From: Physcomitrium patens
Lineage: Eukaryota > Streptophyta > Bryopsida > Funariales > Funariaceae
Direction of reading: 5' to 3'
Assembly: GCF_000002425.4 (NCBI RefSeq)
Contig: NC_037265.1
Span: 6,483,948 to 6,547,947 of the forward strand
Length of the DNA stretch: 64,000 nucleotides
In this document: positions 11,122 through 23,884 of the stretch, one piece after another
Numbering within the stretch: position 1 is the stretch's first letter
Layout of the letters: every line of letters starts with the position of its first letter
Position numbers and translations under genes: made by a program
The notes under the pieces: model-generated
Databases searched by the model: none
The model's input: the letters and a program-made list of their open reading frames with translations, nothing else
Told to the model about the DNA's origin: nothing

Positions 11122-12538
11122 TGAAGAAATTAACAATAAAATAAACATCATAAATTAAATCATTGATAAGTAAAAATTAAAAAAATATAGAATAAATAAG
11201 TAATTTTTTAATATTATTTACTAATAATTAATTATAATATTTTTATTTTGATATGAATTTTCAAATAACCTAATAATATTAGATTAATCTTTTTAAACTA
11301 CAAAAAACCACAAATTCCATCCTAATCACAAATCTCAAGCACAATTAAATGTATTTTCTGTTATTACATATTATCTTTTCACCACTAACCACCAAATATG
11401 ATAAAATTCTCTAAAAAGTAAATAATTAAGTATTTACTTATTATTTTTATTTACTTTATTAAATAAACACACATCTTTTAAATCGTATAAAAACTTTTAA
11501 AAAACAAGTATGTTCAAATAACAATACAAGATCTTTACAAGATATGAAAGACTCAAATTATACAACATCAAATTTCATGTTTTAAACTCAAAATTGTATG
11601 TTTTAAAAAATTATTTTTACTAAAAAACTATAAAATTAATAAATATTATTATAAAATTATAATTCTAATTGTAATCATTAAACTTTTAAAATATGTACGT
11701 ATATAATTTTTTATAGCATTGATAAATCCAAATCTTATAGATTATTGCATAAAATTGTATCTTATTTTTTTATATAGAATTCGGAAAACTAAAAATCTAT
11801 TTAAATTTATTTATACTAAATTTATTCACTACAAAACTAGTAAAAATAAAAATTGAATTATTTTATATAGTACTGCTATAATAAACTTAACTTGAGATGC
11901 TTGAGTTGGAATATTTTTTGGTAGGAACTTAATAATAAGTTATATTTAATTAAGAATTTTACTAAAATTTATTATATTTTTCTTAAGTTTATCTAAAAGA
12001 TCAACTTTGAATTCTTTTAAAGATAGAATTATAATTTTATAAAATAGTGTAAATAGAGTAGTTATTTGAACTTACATAATTGTTGAAAAAATATTCTCTA
12101 TCATGGTTGATTGATTGTAATTGTAAATTGATGCATTAGAATCATTTTTTTTTATTTGATTTTGTTTTGTTTTTTTTTTTTTTTTTTTTAATTTCCTTGA
12201 TAGGAAAAAAAATCTTAAAAACTTTTAATAGCCACATTGCTTCCCTATATGTCTAACATTTTCTTTTTTATTAAAAATATTTTTATTAATCTAAATATTT
12301 CTATAAACTTCTTTATTCATTTATTTATTTTTTTGAAATATTAAATAAATTCTTTTTTTTATAATTCTATCATTTAGATTAATAGTAGTTTTTAAAGTTA
12401 ATTTTTTTAAAGTATATATTTTAGATAGTATAACAAATCTTTAAAGGAAAAATAAATAAAGACTGTACAAATTCTTGTAAATTATTTATTTAACAAAATA
12501 TTAAAGAATTCAACCAAAAGCTTATAATTTTGCAATGA
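11122..12538. other. AT-rich stretch, no gene recognised
   Basis: Very AT-rich DNA with a long T run near 12168-12190. The first bases resemble a copia LTR start (TGAAGAAATTAACAA), but homology fades. The rest may hold the 5' LTR and gag of element P, decayed beyond recognition by eye. Confidence 0.5.
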
Positions 12539-15500
12539 ATGTATGTATATGTTGAATTAAGAATATATTTATTAAGAAAAAGACGTTTTGAAGAAAAACT
12601 CACTTTAACAAGCTTGTATAAGAAATTCATTTATTTAAGTTTTAAAATTGAAAATATTAAAATTTCTATATTGATTGACATAAGACCAACCAACTTATTC
12701 ATGAATCCAATTTGTACTAAGAAGTTGAAATTGACTCAAGAACCAATCAAAAAGGTGAAGGTGTCTTTTGCTTGAGGTAGAGAGACAACCAATTTAGTTG
12801 TTAAAGATTTAAAATTTAAATATAAAAATATAAGGTTTCAAAAAGACTTTATAATATACAATCTTAATAAAATAGATGTAGTATTAGAGAATATTTTTTA
12901 TGAAATAAAAATCTAATGGAAGCCTACAATAAGAATAGTCATGGTTAGAGAGAATAAAAAAGTAATAGACTTATCATTCACAAATATTTTTATATTATAT
13001 CAATTTAGAATCTCTATATTTTCTTAAAGTAAATTAAAAAGAGAGCAATATCTCTTATATTTAAGAAGTAATGATTTTGATTTTGAATATATTAATGATT
13101 TTTTTTATAATAAAAATAAGTTCTTGAAGATAACTTCATACTTTGTAAAACTTGTTAAAAATCTTATAAGGAAGATTCGAGATATATTAACAAATGAACT
13201 GCCAAAAAAACTTCCACCTAATAGATTGGTAGATCATAACATAGAATTAATTCCAAGTATACAACCACTAAGTAAAGTACTTCATAGATTGAATCAACTA
13301 AAATTAAGTAAATTCAAGAAGCTATTCAATGAGTTGCTTGAAAAATGATATATTAAGCAAAGAAAATCTCCATTTAGAGCGCTAGCCTTTTTTATGAGCA
13401 AAAAAGATGGCAAAATAAGGATGTGCATTGATTATAGAGTCTATAATAAAATCACTATTAAAAACAACTACCTATTTCTAAGAATTGATGACTTATTGAA
13501 TAGATTGAATGGTAGTTAATATTTTAGTAGGATTGATCTTAAGAGTGGTTACTATCAAATAAAAATTGTTAAAGAAAGAATAAAAAAAACTGCTCATAAA
13601 ATCAAGTATAGATCCTATGAGTTTGTAATAATATCTTTTAGGTTGTATAATGCTCTTTCTATCTTTATCACTATGATGAAATCTATATTTTATATAAAAA
13701 GTGATGAGTTTGTATAGATGACATTCTAATCTTTTCTAAGAATGAAGAAAAATACAAGTTACATTTGGAAGTAGTCTTGAAGAAATTAAGAGATAACCAA
13801 GTCTTTCTTCACTTAGAGTTAAGTGTTTTCTTCTTAGAAGAATTGGAATTCTTAAAACATTTTATTAATGGAGAAGAACTAATATCATATTCAAAGAAGA
13901 TAGAAGCAATTAAAAGCTAAGAGATACCAAAAAAATTCAAAAAGAAATAAGGTCTTTCTTGTGACTAGAAAATTATTTTAGAAAAATCATAAAGAACTCC
14001 TCAAAAATTTCTAACTCTTTTACAAGTTTCTTGAAAAAAGATAAAAAAACCATAAAATAAAAAATAGAATATAAAGAATCCTTTCAAGAGATAGAAATTC
14101 TTTAGTGTCAAGTACTATCTTATTCTATCTTAAGTTTGGTATAGAATTTGAAATCCATACAAATACAAGTGATTTTGTAATTAGGAGAGTTTTAATGCAA
14201 GAAAGAAGACTTGTGGCTTTTAAAAATAAGAAGTTAAATGGAAGCCAATTGAGGTGGCCAATACATGAAAAGAAATTTTTTGTAGTAGTACATTGTTTGA
14301 AGGCTTAGAAACACTACTTGGAAGGTAGAAAAACCAAAGTATATATTGATAATAATTCTCTTAAATATTTTACTTTGAAAGCATAGATCTCTTTTAAAGA
14401 ATTATGGTTGTATAATATAATAGTTTCAATAGATGTTAAACTTATTCAAAAACGAGGCAAAGATAACTTGATACTAGATGCATTGAGTAGAAGAAAAGAA
14501 TTCATGGAAGAAAAGCTCCATGACACTAAAGATAATAGTATATTATAATGATTCCTTACTTATAAAAAGTATTAAAGAAGTTTATGAATAAAATGAAGAT
14601 GCAATGAAAATAAAATAAAATAAAATAAAAACATTTGCTCAAATTAAAACTGTAAAAGAATAGAAAAGACTTATAGAAATCTCTTCTATAAGAAATGGAA
14701 TTATTTTATTTAAATAAAGCATATTCTATATACTAAATATATATATATATATATATATAAAACTAATTTATGATTTTCTGTATTAAAGACATAGAGGTGT
14801 AAAGACCACACTTAAGAATCGAACAAAATCTTATTATTGGCCTTCTATAAGAGAAGATGTTGACTAATATGTAAGAAGTTGTTTGGTGTGTCAAAGAAAT
14901 AAACACTATGTACAATCAAAGGTAGGACTTTTGGAACCATTGTCAATTCTATGTCTATCATAAAGAGATATTTCAATAGATTTCATAGCTAGCTTATTAA
15001 AATATTGTGAAGCTAATTCTATATTGATGGTTGTTGATAGATATAGCAAGACTACTAGGTTTATATCAATGACAACATTTTCAAAGGATTCAAAAGAAGA
15101 ATTGGAAACTGTCTCAAGGATGATAAGAGGTATCTTCTTTGATTATTGGATCTCTTTATATAAAGTGCTAATTTCAATTGTGACTAATAGAAATGTGGGA
15201 TTTATAACTCAATTTTAGCAACATATTATGAAAAAATTAAGTTCAAAAATAACACTAACAACTACATAGCATCCACAAAAAAATGGCCAAATTGAAAAGG
15301 CTCAATAGAGTTTTTTCAATGTACCTAAGGCAATATAAGGCAAGTGACTATAAGGATTGGATCAAATGATTGTTCATAGCAGAATTTAATTATAGTACTA
15401 CTCAAAGTAAATCCTTAGAAAATAGGCCTTTTTAAGTAGCTCATAATTTCAATGCACTTGGGCCAATTAATTTGATAGAAGTTAGGCATAATAATGAAAC

Positions 15501-16060
15501 AACTTCTGGCTTCTATTCAACAAAAGAAGTAAGGTAGATGGCCAAAAGAAATGCTATAATAAAAATTACCAAAGCTAAGCTTGAGTTAGCCCAAAAAAGA
15601 TATAAGAAACAAGTTGATAAACATAGAAAAGATCTGCACTATATAAAAGGGGACAAAATAAGATTGAATACAAGTGACCTCACTTGCCTAATACATCTCA
15701 CTTTCAAATGGATCTAATAGTAGGCAGGTCCTTATGAAGTTGCAAACATATTATACAAGAATATATATATCTTAGACATATTGAAGAGATTGATGAGGCA
15801 TTCGATTTTTTATGTAAGTGTTCTTAGGAAGAAATTTGTAGAAGATGTGAGTGGCTTCTACAAAAAGAAGGCAAAGATTTCACCTTAAAAAGAGGTGTGG
15901 AATCAAATTATGGATCAAGTAGAAGTAATATTTAATAAAAAAAACATACAAATATGAAGGGAATTCAATACTTGTATATTTTCAAAGATTACCCTCCACA
16001 TGAATTGTAATGGATAAATAAAAGAAACTTGAGATATGTACAAGGATTAATCACGGCTTT
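12539..16060 (+). pseudogene. Element P pol, degenerate
   Basis: Protease scrap at 12539-12775. RT scraps at 13124-13900, including PPNRLVDHNIELI, MSKKDGKIRMCIDYR and FSRIDLKSGYYQIKI. RNase H at 14105-14500 (IHTNTSDFVIRRVLMQ, then KHYLEGRKTKVYIDNNSLKY). Integrase zinc-finger and core at 14770-15330 (HRGVKTTLKNRTKSYYWP, CLVCQRNK, MMVVDRYSKTTRFI). A chromodomain at about 15880-16055 is still legible (QYLYIFKDYPPHE, then an in-frame stop, then WINKRNLRYVQGLI). Stops are mostly TAA/TAG/TGA at former Gln, Trp or Arg codons. Confidence 0.82.
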
Positions 16061-16230
16061 TAATAAGAAAGTATGTGACTATACAAAACCAAAGAGTAGA
16101 AGAAAACAAATTAAAATCACTTAAGTGATTTTTTGATAAAAGTTAAGAGAGGCAAATAAAAATGACTAAATAGATGAGAATATCTTTACTCCAAAGTGGG
16201 GGAGGGTCACAACTCTATATAACAATTAAA
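12539..16230 (+). mobile_element. Element P: highly decayed second chromovirus
   Basis: Plus-strand Ty3/gypsy remains in the order PR, RT, RNase H, IN, chromodomain, then a purine tract CAAAGTGGGGGAGGG at 16192-16206 and the first bases of a 3' LTR (TCACAACTC). It is a lineage distinct from A/B/C, as residues at comparable positions differ (FFMSKKDGKIRMCIDYR versus [16 protein letters not shown]). Extreme AT drift and dozens of stops mark it as one of the oldest insertions here. The 5' LTR and gag are not recognisable. The 3' LTR is cut off where the desaturase island begins. Confidence 0.82.
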
Positions 16231-17080
16231 AATATGTAGTTATGAATCAAAGTATGAGAGAATCTCAAATAGCATCAAATGGGCAAGACATGTTTGTGGC
16301 GGATCATATGGTAGGCAGGCACGCCCATGTTCACGATCCTTCTCAGACACCTTGAAAAGCCTGCTCTGGTTGACGGGGATTGTATGAGAGATGATTAGAA
16401 GATCAATGACTATGTCACAATGTCAAAGATATGATTTATAAAGAAAGGACCGATTGCAGTAATCGGGAATAAAAATTGGTGATTTCCTAAACAGGTCATG
16501 AATACTCAAATCCATATTCCACTCGGAACAATCGATCACAACACAGCTGCAAATATCAAGCAGAAACCTAATCATCGACTTTAAAAGTTCACGAACCAAG
16601 CTGCAACTGCAAGCCAGCAGAGGAGAAAGATACACACTCCCGATGGCTCATGTGCACCAACAAAAACAGCTGCTAATGTTTGGATATTTGCAGCGAAAAA
16701 ATAAGCAATGCCATTTCCAAAAGCTCGATGAAAACACGATGCAAGTGAAGAAATTCTTTCGCAATGAACAAAAATAGCGAATAGATCCACGTCACACCGT
16801 CTTGGACACCAGATGATCCCCTGTGCGTGCTCACGCGCCTCTCTTACTGGAGAATGAGAGCCGATCTCTACTTGTTTTCCTGTTGCATTTCTATCTGTCT
16901 GTGGATGGTTCCTTCCTACTTAATCGCTCGATCATCAATGGCTGCCAATGACGACTAGACAGGGAGGGGCGTCAAAATCCAGCTTCCTTAGACAGTGAGT
17001 CGAGTGTATCATCCACAGCTTCCTAATCCGCGACTTATGCTACAATGGAAGGGGAAGAGAGCAAGTAACCTGGAAGAGAT
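16231..17080. other. 3' flank of the FAD3 gene
   Basis: GC content rises abruptly near 16290, marking the edge of the gene island. The stretch should hold the desaturase 3' UTR and its polyadenylation region, transcribed right to left. Two short minus-strand ORFs (16423-16635, 16581-16790) have no recognisable domain and are treated as chance. No clear AATAAA signal on the minus strand was found close to the stop. Confidence 0.4.
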
Positions 17081-18292
17081 TTATCTGCAATTGCACTGTT
17101 TTGGATCTTTTTGGTAAAAGACAATGTCACCCTCGTCGGCCACGAAGTGATCCTCAGAGAAACTCTTCATAATGACAGGGATGAGATGAAGAGGAATGGG
17201 ACCTGACTTCTCTGGTTCTCGGTAGAAATTTCCAAGCAAAGACTTGACAGCCGCGGTTGCCTCACATAAATGATAATGCGGGATCTGAGGAAACAGGTGA
17301 TGCACGACGTGCGTGCCAATGTCGTGGTGGATCTTGTTGAAAAAACCGTAGTCACGATCGACGGTGGACAGTCCTCCCCGCAAATAGTTCCACTCCTTAC
17401 CTCGGTACCAGGGAATCTTTTTATCGTACCCATGGTGGTGAAGGTATGTCACGGCATCCAACCACATCACATTAATGATATACGGGACGAAGTAGAGCTT
17501 AAGCATCCAGAGGAACCCGAACTGTGACACTGCTGCCGTTAAGATAGCCCCCATTGCCAACCAGCACGCGGTCGACATCGTCACCTCGCTCCACTCACTC
17601 TGATCAAATAAGTCGCTGGAGGGATTGAAATGGGAACCATCCTTCCCTGGACTCCTCGTCCACAAGTACACTGGATAGGCAAACAGAGTAGTTGGAAACT
17701 TGAGACGCCCACATTTAGCCCAGAAATTCAGTGTCTTGAACACCGCCTCTGTCATCGGGTACCAGGACTCATCGTTTTCGACATGCCCGTGATTGGCGTG
17801 ATGCGTCCTATGGCTGATGCGCCACCCATGATACGGCACAAGAATGAACGAGTGCATGATGTGGCCAACTAGGTTGTTCAATCTTTTACTGTTGGAGAAG
17901 CTGCCATGCCCGCAGTCGTGGCCAAGAACGAAGATCGCCCAGAACATCGTCCCCTGTGCAATCCAATAGAACGGCCACAGAAACCAGCTATCAAGATACG
18001 CCGTCACACACGCCAGCGCCACTACAATGGTAACATCCCTGCCGACGTAGCTGAACGACCTCACAATGCTTCTTTCCCAGCAGAGCTTGGGAATGGCGGC
18101 CCGTATCTGACCAAGACTGAACGGCGGCCGCGTCGACGCATCGAACTCCTCATCATCCCTATTATGCTGATGCTTCACGGAGATTGCAGCCAGCTTGCCA
18201 TCGTCCTCCGCGCTGCGTAGCGATACCGCAGAAGGATTGTCAGCAATCTTACTGGCTTGATCCATCGAGATCATGCCCCTTCTGGACGACAT
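17081..18292 (-). CDS. FAD3: Omega-3 fatty acid desaturase, microsomal type
   Basis: 403-aa membrane desaturase that introduces the omega-3 (delta-15) double bond, turning linoleic into alpha-linolenic acid. The family uses a di-iron centre held by three His boxes, all present: HDCGH at residues 125-129, HRTHH at 161-165 and HVVHH at 328-332. Other omega-3 signatures are [13 protein letters not shown] (56-68), [11 protein letters not shown] (167-177), [13 protein letters not shown] and [11 protein letters not shown]. Hydrophobic segments lie at about 86-100, 113-123, 241-256 and 263-279. The N-terminus is short, charged and unlike a plastid transit peptide, favouring the ER form (cytochrome b5 as electron donor). 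The frame is open five codons further to a TTG, but the first ATG is at 18290-18292; Met7 and Met10 are alternative starts. The C-terminus ends QCNCR with no obvious dilysine signal. The coding region has no intron, whereas flowering-plant FAD3 genes have several. No stops or frameshifts, so it is probably functional. Confidence 0.95.
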   Translation of the reverse strand: MSSRRGMISMDQASKIADNPSAVSLRSAEDDGKLAAISVKHQHNRDDEEFDASTRPPFSLGQIRAAIPKLCWERSIVRSFSYVGRDVTIVVALACVTAYLDSWFLWPFYWIAQGTMFWAIFVLGHDCGHGSFSNSKRLNNLVGHIMHSFILVPYHGWRISHRTHHANHGHVENDESWYPMTEAVFKTLNFWAKCGRLKFPTTLFAYPVYLWTRSPGKDGSHFNPSSDLFDQSEWSEVTMSTACWLAMGAILTAAVSQFGFLWMLKLYFVPYIINVMWLDAVTYLHHHGYDKKIPWYRGKEWNYLRGGLSTVDRDYGFFNKIHHDIGTHVVHHLFPQIPHYHLCEATAAVKSLLGNFYREPEKSGPIPLHLIPVIMKSFSEDHFVADEGDIVFYQKDPKQCNCR

Positions 18293-19050
18293 CGCTATTC
18301 GCCCCAAGAGCTCTCCTGGCTCCGCCCCGGGTCAACCTCCTGGACTCGCAGCGCCTGTCTCCTACCTAAGGCAATGATAGAGAGACGACCCAACAGACAG
18401 GAACTGCATATTTACGCCGAGTGGGGAGGAGGGGACAGGGAGGGGGAGGGGCGGGTCTTGGTCAGAATCGGGCATTCGATGTCATATTTTCATGAGGTTT
18501 GTAAGTTACTCCAAGTATTGGCATGACAAATATTATGACAGCCCCGCACCGTCTGCCTACCAAAAGTGGAAACCTGACGTACGGTCTGTGTCTTTCTCGA
18601 CGTGACCTATGGACGCTGGCCATGTGGTGAATAAATTAATTAATAAAAAAATAAATCGATGTATTTAGATATCTGCGTTCTGTCACGACGTGATGAAAGC
18701 GGCGATGGTAACAATGCAGCAGCAGATCTTCTTCTTCCCTCTCTCTCACTCCCTCCCTCTGCGGTCTTGCCCCTTCTGCTGCGTCGCTCATGTCCCAAAA
18801 CAAACGTGGCTCCCCCCCCCCCCCAGCTCTGGCCCACCGGGTCCGCCTGAGCCCCAGCGCAACGGGCAGCCTCTTCTGGATGGGAAGCCCGCCACTCTGA
18901 ATCCAACCTAATTCTGTCCAGATCTGCGGCACTGGAAACGGCCACCGCGCAGGGACGGAGGGAGGTTGCGGCCTAGCTAGCTTCCCAGTCCCCCCTCCAG
19001 TCCCCCTCCAGTCCCATTTTCAGGCCCTGTCTTATTACTATCCTAAAGTG
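18293..19050 (-). promoter_or_regulatory. Presumed 5' UTR and promoter of FAD3
   Basis: GC-rich, CpG-bearing DNA upstream of the desaturase, sharply different from the AT-rich surroundings. It contains a block of G runs on the plus strand (18423-18454), an AT-rich box at 18633-18656 (ATTTATTTTTTTATTAATTA on the minus strand) about 340 bp before the ATG that could supply a TATA element, a pyrimidine-rich stretch at 18728-18780 and an 11-C run near 18817. The start site is not determinable from sequence. Short overlapping ORFs on both strands at 18636-18945 are low-complexity and not called. Confidence 0.45.
18423..18454 (+). other. G-run cluster with G-quadruplex potential
   Basis: Six runs of three to five G within about 32 bp on the plus strand, 130-165 bp upstream of the desaturase ATG. 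As the gene is on the minus strand, the G-rich strand is the template and the transcript would be C-rich. Confidence 0.6.
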
Positions 19051-21116
19051 CATTTACCCTTTTCTCCTGTACGACTTAGTACTGAAAGTCCCATCCATGT
19101 CCTTAGAAATGCAATTACATGGTGGATGGAAAGTAGAAACCTGTCTGATAAGGATTTTTCCCACTAAAGCTGGAGAGTTATGGAATTAAAAGAAAATTCA
19201 AAATTCAAAATGGATGTTGAGATGAACTGGTCACATACATGACATTGCTTCTACACAATGACTTTAGTGCATATATACATATATGTATATACTATTCAAG
19301 AATTTTCCTTAATGAAACAATTAAATAGGATATTATAGAACACACTTTACACTTATAATATTAATGTGTAGCCATTGTCTTCTACCACATTTGGTAATTT
19401 TCAAATCATCATGTTTTAAGCTTTTCTTTTCTTTTTCTTTTCCTTTTTCCATATTATTGATTATTGTAGAAGAAAGATTGTATGAGGTCATTATAACAAC
19501 ATCATGGTTCACTTTTCCACTTTTGTTCCATCATTTCCTCTATATTCTTTCATGACCATGGTTTTCTATGTAAAATTTGAATCACTTCATTATTAATCAT
19601 ACTTGTGTGATGTGTCCAGTCTCTTTTTCCAGAAATATATCAACCAATGATGCACGTTTGTGGCTAGGGCATCACATAAATTCCAACTACTAATGATTAA
19701 GAGGCTGAAGGAGGGAGGAACTCGGATTTATTTATAAAAAAGTATGTTGGGTGCACAACATTATCAACAACACCTTAGAGATTTGCATATTCTTCTTTGT
19801 ATCAATGGGAGGTTATGACCTCCTACATTTTCTACCTACATTCATCTTTTTGTATTAGAATGGACTTGTATCTCCCACCATCCTTCTTGCTTCTATCAGA
19901 AGAAAAATCAAGTATCATCAATAGAAATCAAACCCCCTAGTTACCAGATGTAGGGAGGGATTTGCATTCTTTAGAACCTCTCAAAAAAAGAAATAATAAC
20001 TTAGTATAATATTATATAGGAATAATAACTTAGTCAAATAATATAACAAGTTATTATTCCTCTTTGGTTTTAAGAGGAAGAATAACTTGGTCACTTTTAC
20101 TTGATGCAACAAGAGATCCAAGCCCCCTTACCTATTGTTCCACCTTGAATCAATTATTGCCAACTTAAGTCTTCTATAAAACTTCTATGGAAGACTTAAG
20201 CATGGAAGATTAAAGATTTTATATAAAATAACTAAGATACATAAATTATATATACATAATTTAATTCTTATTAATATAAAATATAATTTTATTAGATATC
20301 ATTTATTAATTAGATATTTTATATAATTAATTAAATTAATTATATTATATTTAACATAATTTTATATATTATATATTATATATTATATGATTCTAAAAAT
20401 AATCTTAAAATTTAAATATTTCTATGTATTTTACTTTTATATATATCTATATTTTATATACTTATATATTTTTTATTTTATATATATCTATATATATTCT
20501 TATAAATATCTAATAAGAAGTTTTTAGAAATATTCTTAAAATATTACATTAGATTATAGAAGATTTTAAAAATATTCTTGTAGAAGATTTTAGAAAGATT
20601 TTTAGAATATTTTAAAAGTTTGTAGAAGGTTCTTAAAATAATTCAACACTTTATAGAAAGTTAAAAGAAGATTAAGAAAGTTGTCTAAGAAGCTTCCTAA
20701 GGTTGCTTCATCTTTAAGTAATATGAGAACTTCTCAAGAAGCTTCTTAAGATTGATTCATCTTCAATCAAAATGAAAACTTCTTAAAAAGTTTATTAATA
20801 TCTAGTATGTATTGGAAACAAAGTTAAAGAGATTCTCAATCTTGACAATATATCTTTTCAGCTTTAATCCATCTCTCTTGGTATTGATCTTGTACTCATT
20901 TGATTTAATCAAGTTCTTACTAGGTTTTTTATTAAAAATCTTGTATTCAACTTCTTGTTTGGTATTTAATATAATGTATCTATGACAGTTTGTTGAGACA
21001 ACCATCTTATTAATACTAGAGCTTAATTCTTCTTAATAAAGAATAGATTATTTCTTTTTTTGGAGGCATCTAAAAGCTTGAGGAGTTATAGAGTACCATC
21101 CTCTAAATTTATATTA

Positions 21117-21153
<37 letters not shown>

Positions 21154-21220
21154 GGATGTTTGGACGTAAAGATATTAATATAATTGAGTCACTTGATTCT
21201 AAGATATATATTATTATTAT
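19051..21220. other. Intergenic, no gene recognised
   Basis: AT content climbs again. No domain, RNA gene or confident transposon protein could be read. Notable only are TATA-type palindromic stretches (19270-19292), runs of TATATA near 20340-20500 and a (TA)n tract at about 21122-21151. The possible ORF at 20802-21005 has no recognisable motif. Confidence 0.5.
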
Positions 21221-21600
21221 TGAAGAATAAGCACTATGAAGTCACAACACTTAACATCAACAAGGTTGTATACAAAGAGAGTATGGAGTAAGATATGTCT
21301 CACTTCCAACATCCATTACTTATGGGTGGTGGGTGTTGTCTTAATAGATAACTTCCATTCTTTGATGAATACATCCATCTAATAATCTATTAAGATTATC
21401 TATTATTATCTTATCTACAATAAAAATATATTTTTAGTATATTTTGTATATTCTTAAGATCATTGATCCATTCAACTACTTTATCTCTTTACCTTCTTAC
21501 ATACCAAGAGCCAATTCTTTAACCAATAGTAATTTATCTAAGATAATATCTTCTATAATATAAGTTATTTTACTTTCACTTTTATTTACTTACTTTAACA
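21221..21600 (-). repeat. 3' LTR of copia G
   Basis: 380 bp from TGAAGAATAAGC to TTTAACA (TG..CA termini). It shares AACACTTAACATCAACAAGG and the GAGAGTATGGAGTAAGATAT block with the LTRs at 38246-38646 (opposite strand) and 58483-58972. The polypurine tract lies immediately to its right. Confidence 0.82.
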
Positions 21601-21639
21601 CTCCTATTTTGCTATTGGTTAAAGACTTTTAATCTTAAT

Positions 21640-23870
21640 GCCTTTGTTAATATGTGATGTCTATTCTTTATTAATACCTTTGTCAACAAATTAGCAAGCA
21701 TATCTTCTGTTGCATAATATTTCATATTAATCATTCATATATCAATCTTCTCTCTTATGAAGTGATATTGAATGTCAATGTACTTGGTCCTTGAATGATA
21801 CTTTGGATTCTTTGAAAATACAAGACATCTTTGATTGTTACATTCCATTGGAATTGCTTTCATTTACAATACTTCAATGTCTTCCAAAAGTTTCTTAGCC
21901 ATAGTGCCTCTATTCTACCATAGCTTACTGTCATGTACTCTACCTCCATTATTGATCTTGTAATTGTTGGTTGTCTCTTACAATTCCATAAAATAGCTCC
22001 CACTCCAACAAAGAACACTTATCTCATTATTGATCTTCTATCATTTACATCTCCAGTCCAATCTACATCACAATAACCATGTAAATTAATACTACCATCT
22101 TCAAGGTACAATTTGAAATGCAAAATACCTTTTAAATACTTCATGATTCTTTTGATGGTTGTCCAATGGAATGGTCTAGCCTTTGATATATATTAACTTA
22201 CAATACTCACCACATATGCAAGATCTCCCTTTATATCAACCATTGCATGTATAAGTGAACCTATTTCTCCTTGGTATTGAACACCTTGCATTTTACCTTC
22301 AACTTCACCAAATTCTTCATCCATGAGCTTCATCAACTTCAAATTGGCTTCCAAAGGTGTTGCAATAGACTTACACTCTTCTTTGTTGAATTATTTCAAT
22401 ATTTCTTTAATATACTTGCTTTGGCTCATTGTAATGGTCTTCTTAGTACAATCTCTCACAAATTCTACTCCCAAATAGAAGTAAAGATTTTCCAAATCAC
22501 TCATCTCATACTCCTTTTTAAACTTTGTCTTCAATCAATTTATCATATTTATAGTATTGGTTAAGATAATCAAATCATTAGCATAAAGAATGACAATTAA
22601 TATGAACTCACATGATTGCATCATATATAAGGAATAATCAAATTCACTCTTTAAAGTCCTTTTATTCACAAAAAATATGTCAATGTATTAATATTATGCC
22701 TTTAGAGATTGCTTGAACTCATACAAAGCTTTCTTCAATTTACAAAGAAGATGTTTTTTTTCTTCTACAAATCCTTGAGGTTTCTTTATGTAGATGTTTT
22801 CTTTTAGGTTTTCATTCAAGAAAGTCATCTTCACATCTATTTGATACATCTCCAAGTCCATTGCTATCGCAATTGTAATAATGGTTCTAATGATAGTGAA
22901 TTTGGCTATGAGAAAAAAATATGTCATTGAAAGCTACACCAACAACTTGTGAGTAGCTTTTGGCAATCAATCTAGAGTTATATCTCACAACATTATCTAT
23001 TACATCCCTTTTGATTCTAAAAACCTACTTATAACCAATTGAAGATCAATTTTGTAGAAGTTGAGTGAATTCTTATGTTCCATTATGCATGAATGATTTG
23101 TACTCTTCTTCTATGGCATTCTCCCACTTAATACCATTTGTGGACTTTATTGCATTACACAAACTCAATGGATCAGCAAAGAATACAACATTAACATGTT
23201 CTTCACTTATTTGAGGAAAGATGTGATTCTTCTACTATAAAAAAAGTTGTTTTTTATCTCTTAAAGGATATCTCCTTTCATTTCATGAAGCCTCACCTTT
23301 TTTCATTCTAAGGTTTCTTGTAAGCTTCTTCACTCTTAAAACTCACTGCTTTACATTCAAAGGTTGGTACTTTTCATCATCATCATCATCATCATCTTCA
23401 ACATCATTATTGTCTTCATTACTGATTTTAGTAATTATAGGCACATTATGGTCTACCTTCTTTGACTCTTCATCTTAATTTGTGTTTCCACCATCAACAA
23501 TGTTATTATCTTCTTCTTCTTTTTCTTCTTCTTTTTCTTCTTTCTTTGTTGAAATTAAAGATGTATTTATAAATACACCATTAATTCTACTTAGACACAT
23601 CTCTAAATACATATAAGCACTTTATGCTTCAAAAATTCTATATCATGACTCTTAATGATCTTTTTGGTTTCTAAACACATAAGTCTATATTCCTTAGTAC
23701 CTTTACAATATCCAACAAACATACATTTTGTATCTTTTGCATCAAGTTTGAACTTCAAACAATTTGGCACCTTTGCATAGGCAATGCATCTAAAAATCCT
23801 TATGTGTGAAATATAAGGTTTTTTGCTAATTATTATTGGATCTTTATTAATTTTTTTTTTAAGTTGCAAC
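21640..23870 (-). pseudogene. Copia G pol (IN end, RT, RNase H), degraded
   Basis: RNase H at about 21640-22240, RT at 22270-22930 (readable MYQIDVKMTFLNENLKENIY at 22800-22860), the RT N-terminal region at about 22930-23260, and the integrase C-terminal segment at 23603-23869 (YISHIRIFRCIAYAKVPNC and CMFVGYCKGTKEYRLMCLET). A (CAT)n triplet run at 23381-23398 and an acidic linker lie between IN and RT, as in copia E. Numerous stops and frameshifts. Confidence 0.85.
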
Positions 23871-23884
23871 TCTTCTTATATGCT

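Larger units (their letters stand above)
21221..23884 (-). mobile_element. Copia element G, truncated
   Basis: Minus-strand Ty1/copia remains: 3' LTR 21221-21600, PPT-like CTCCTATTTTGCTATTGG at 21601-21618, then RNase H, RT and the integrase C-terminus going right. Interrupted at about 23885 by a plus-strand gypsy scrap; gag, protease and the 5' LTR are missing. Confidence 0.82.

Noticed and set aside
16423-16790. Two short minus-strand ORFs downstream of FAD3
   Set aside because: No domain or start context; more likely 3' UTR.
17270-18526. Plus-strand ORFs across the desaturase gene
   Set aside because: They are antisense shadows of the GC-rich desaturase frame and have no recognisable domain.
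18636-18945. Overlapping ORFs on both strands upstream of FAD3
   Set aside because: Low-complexity, Arg/Gly- or Pro/Ser-rich translations of GC-rich promoter DNA; no motif.
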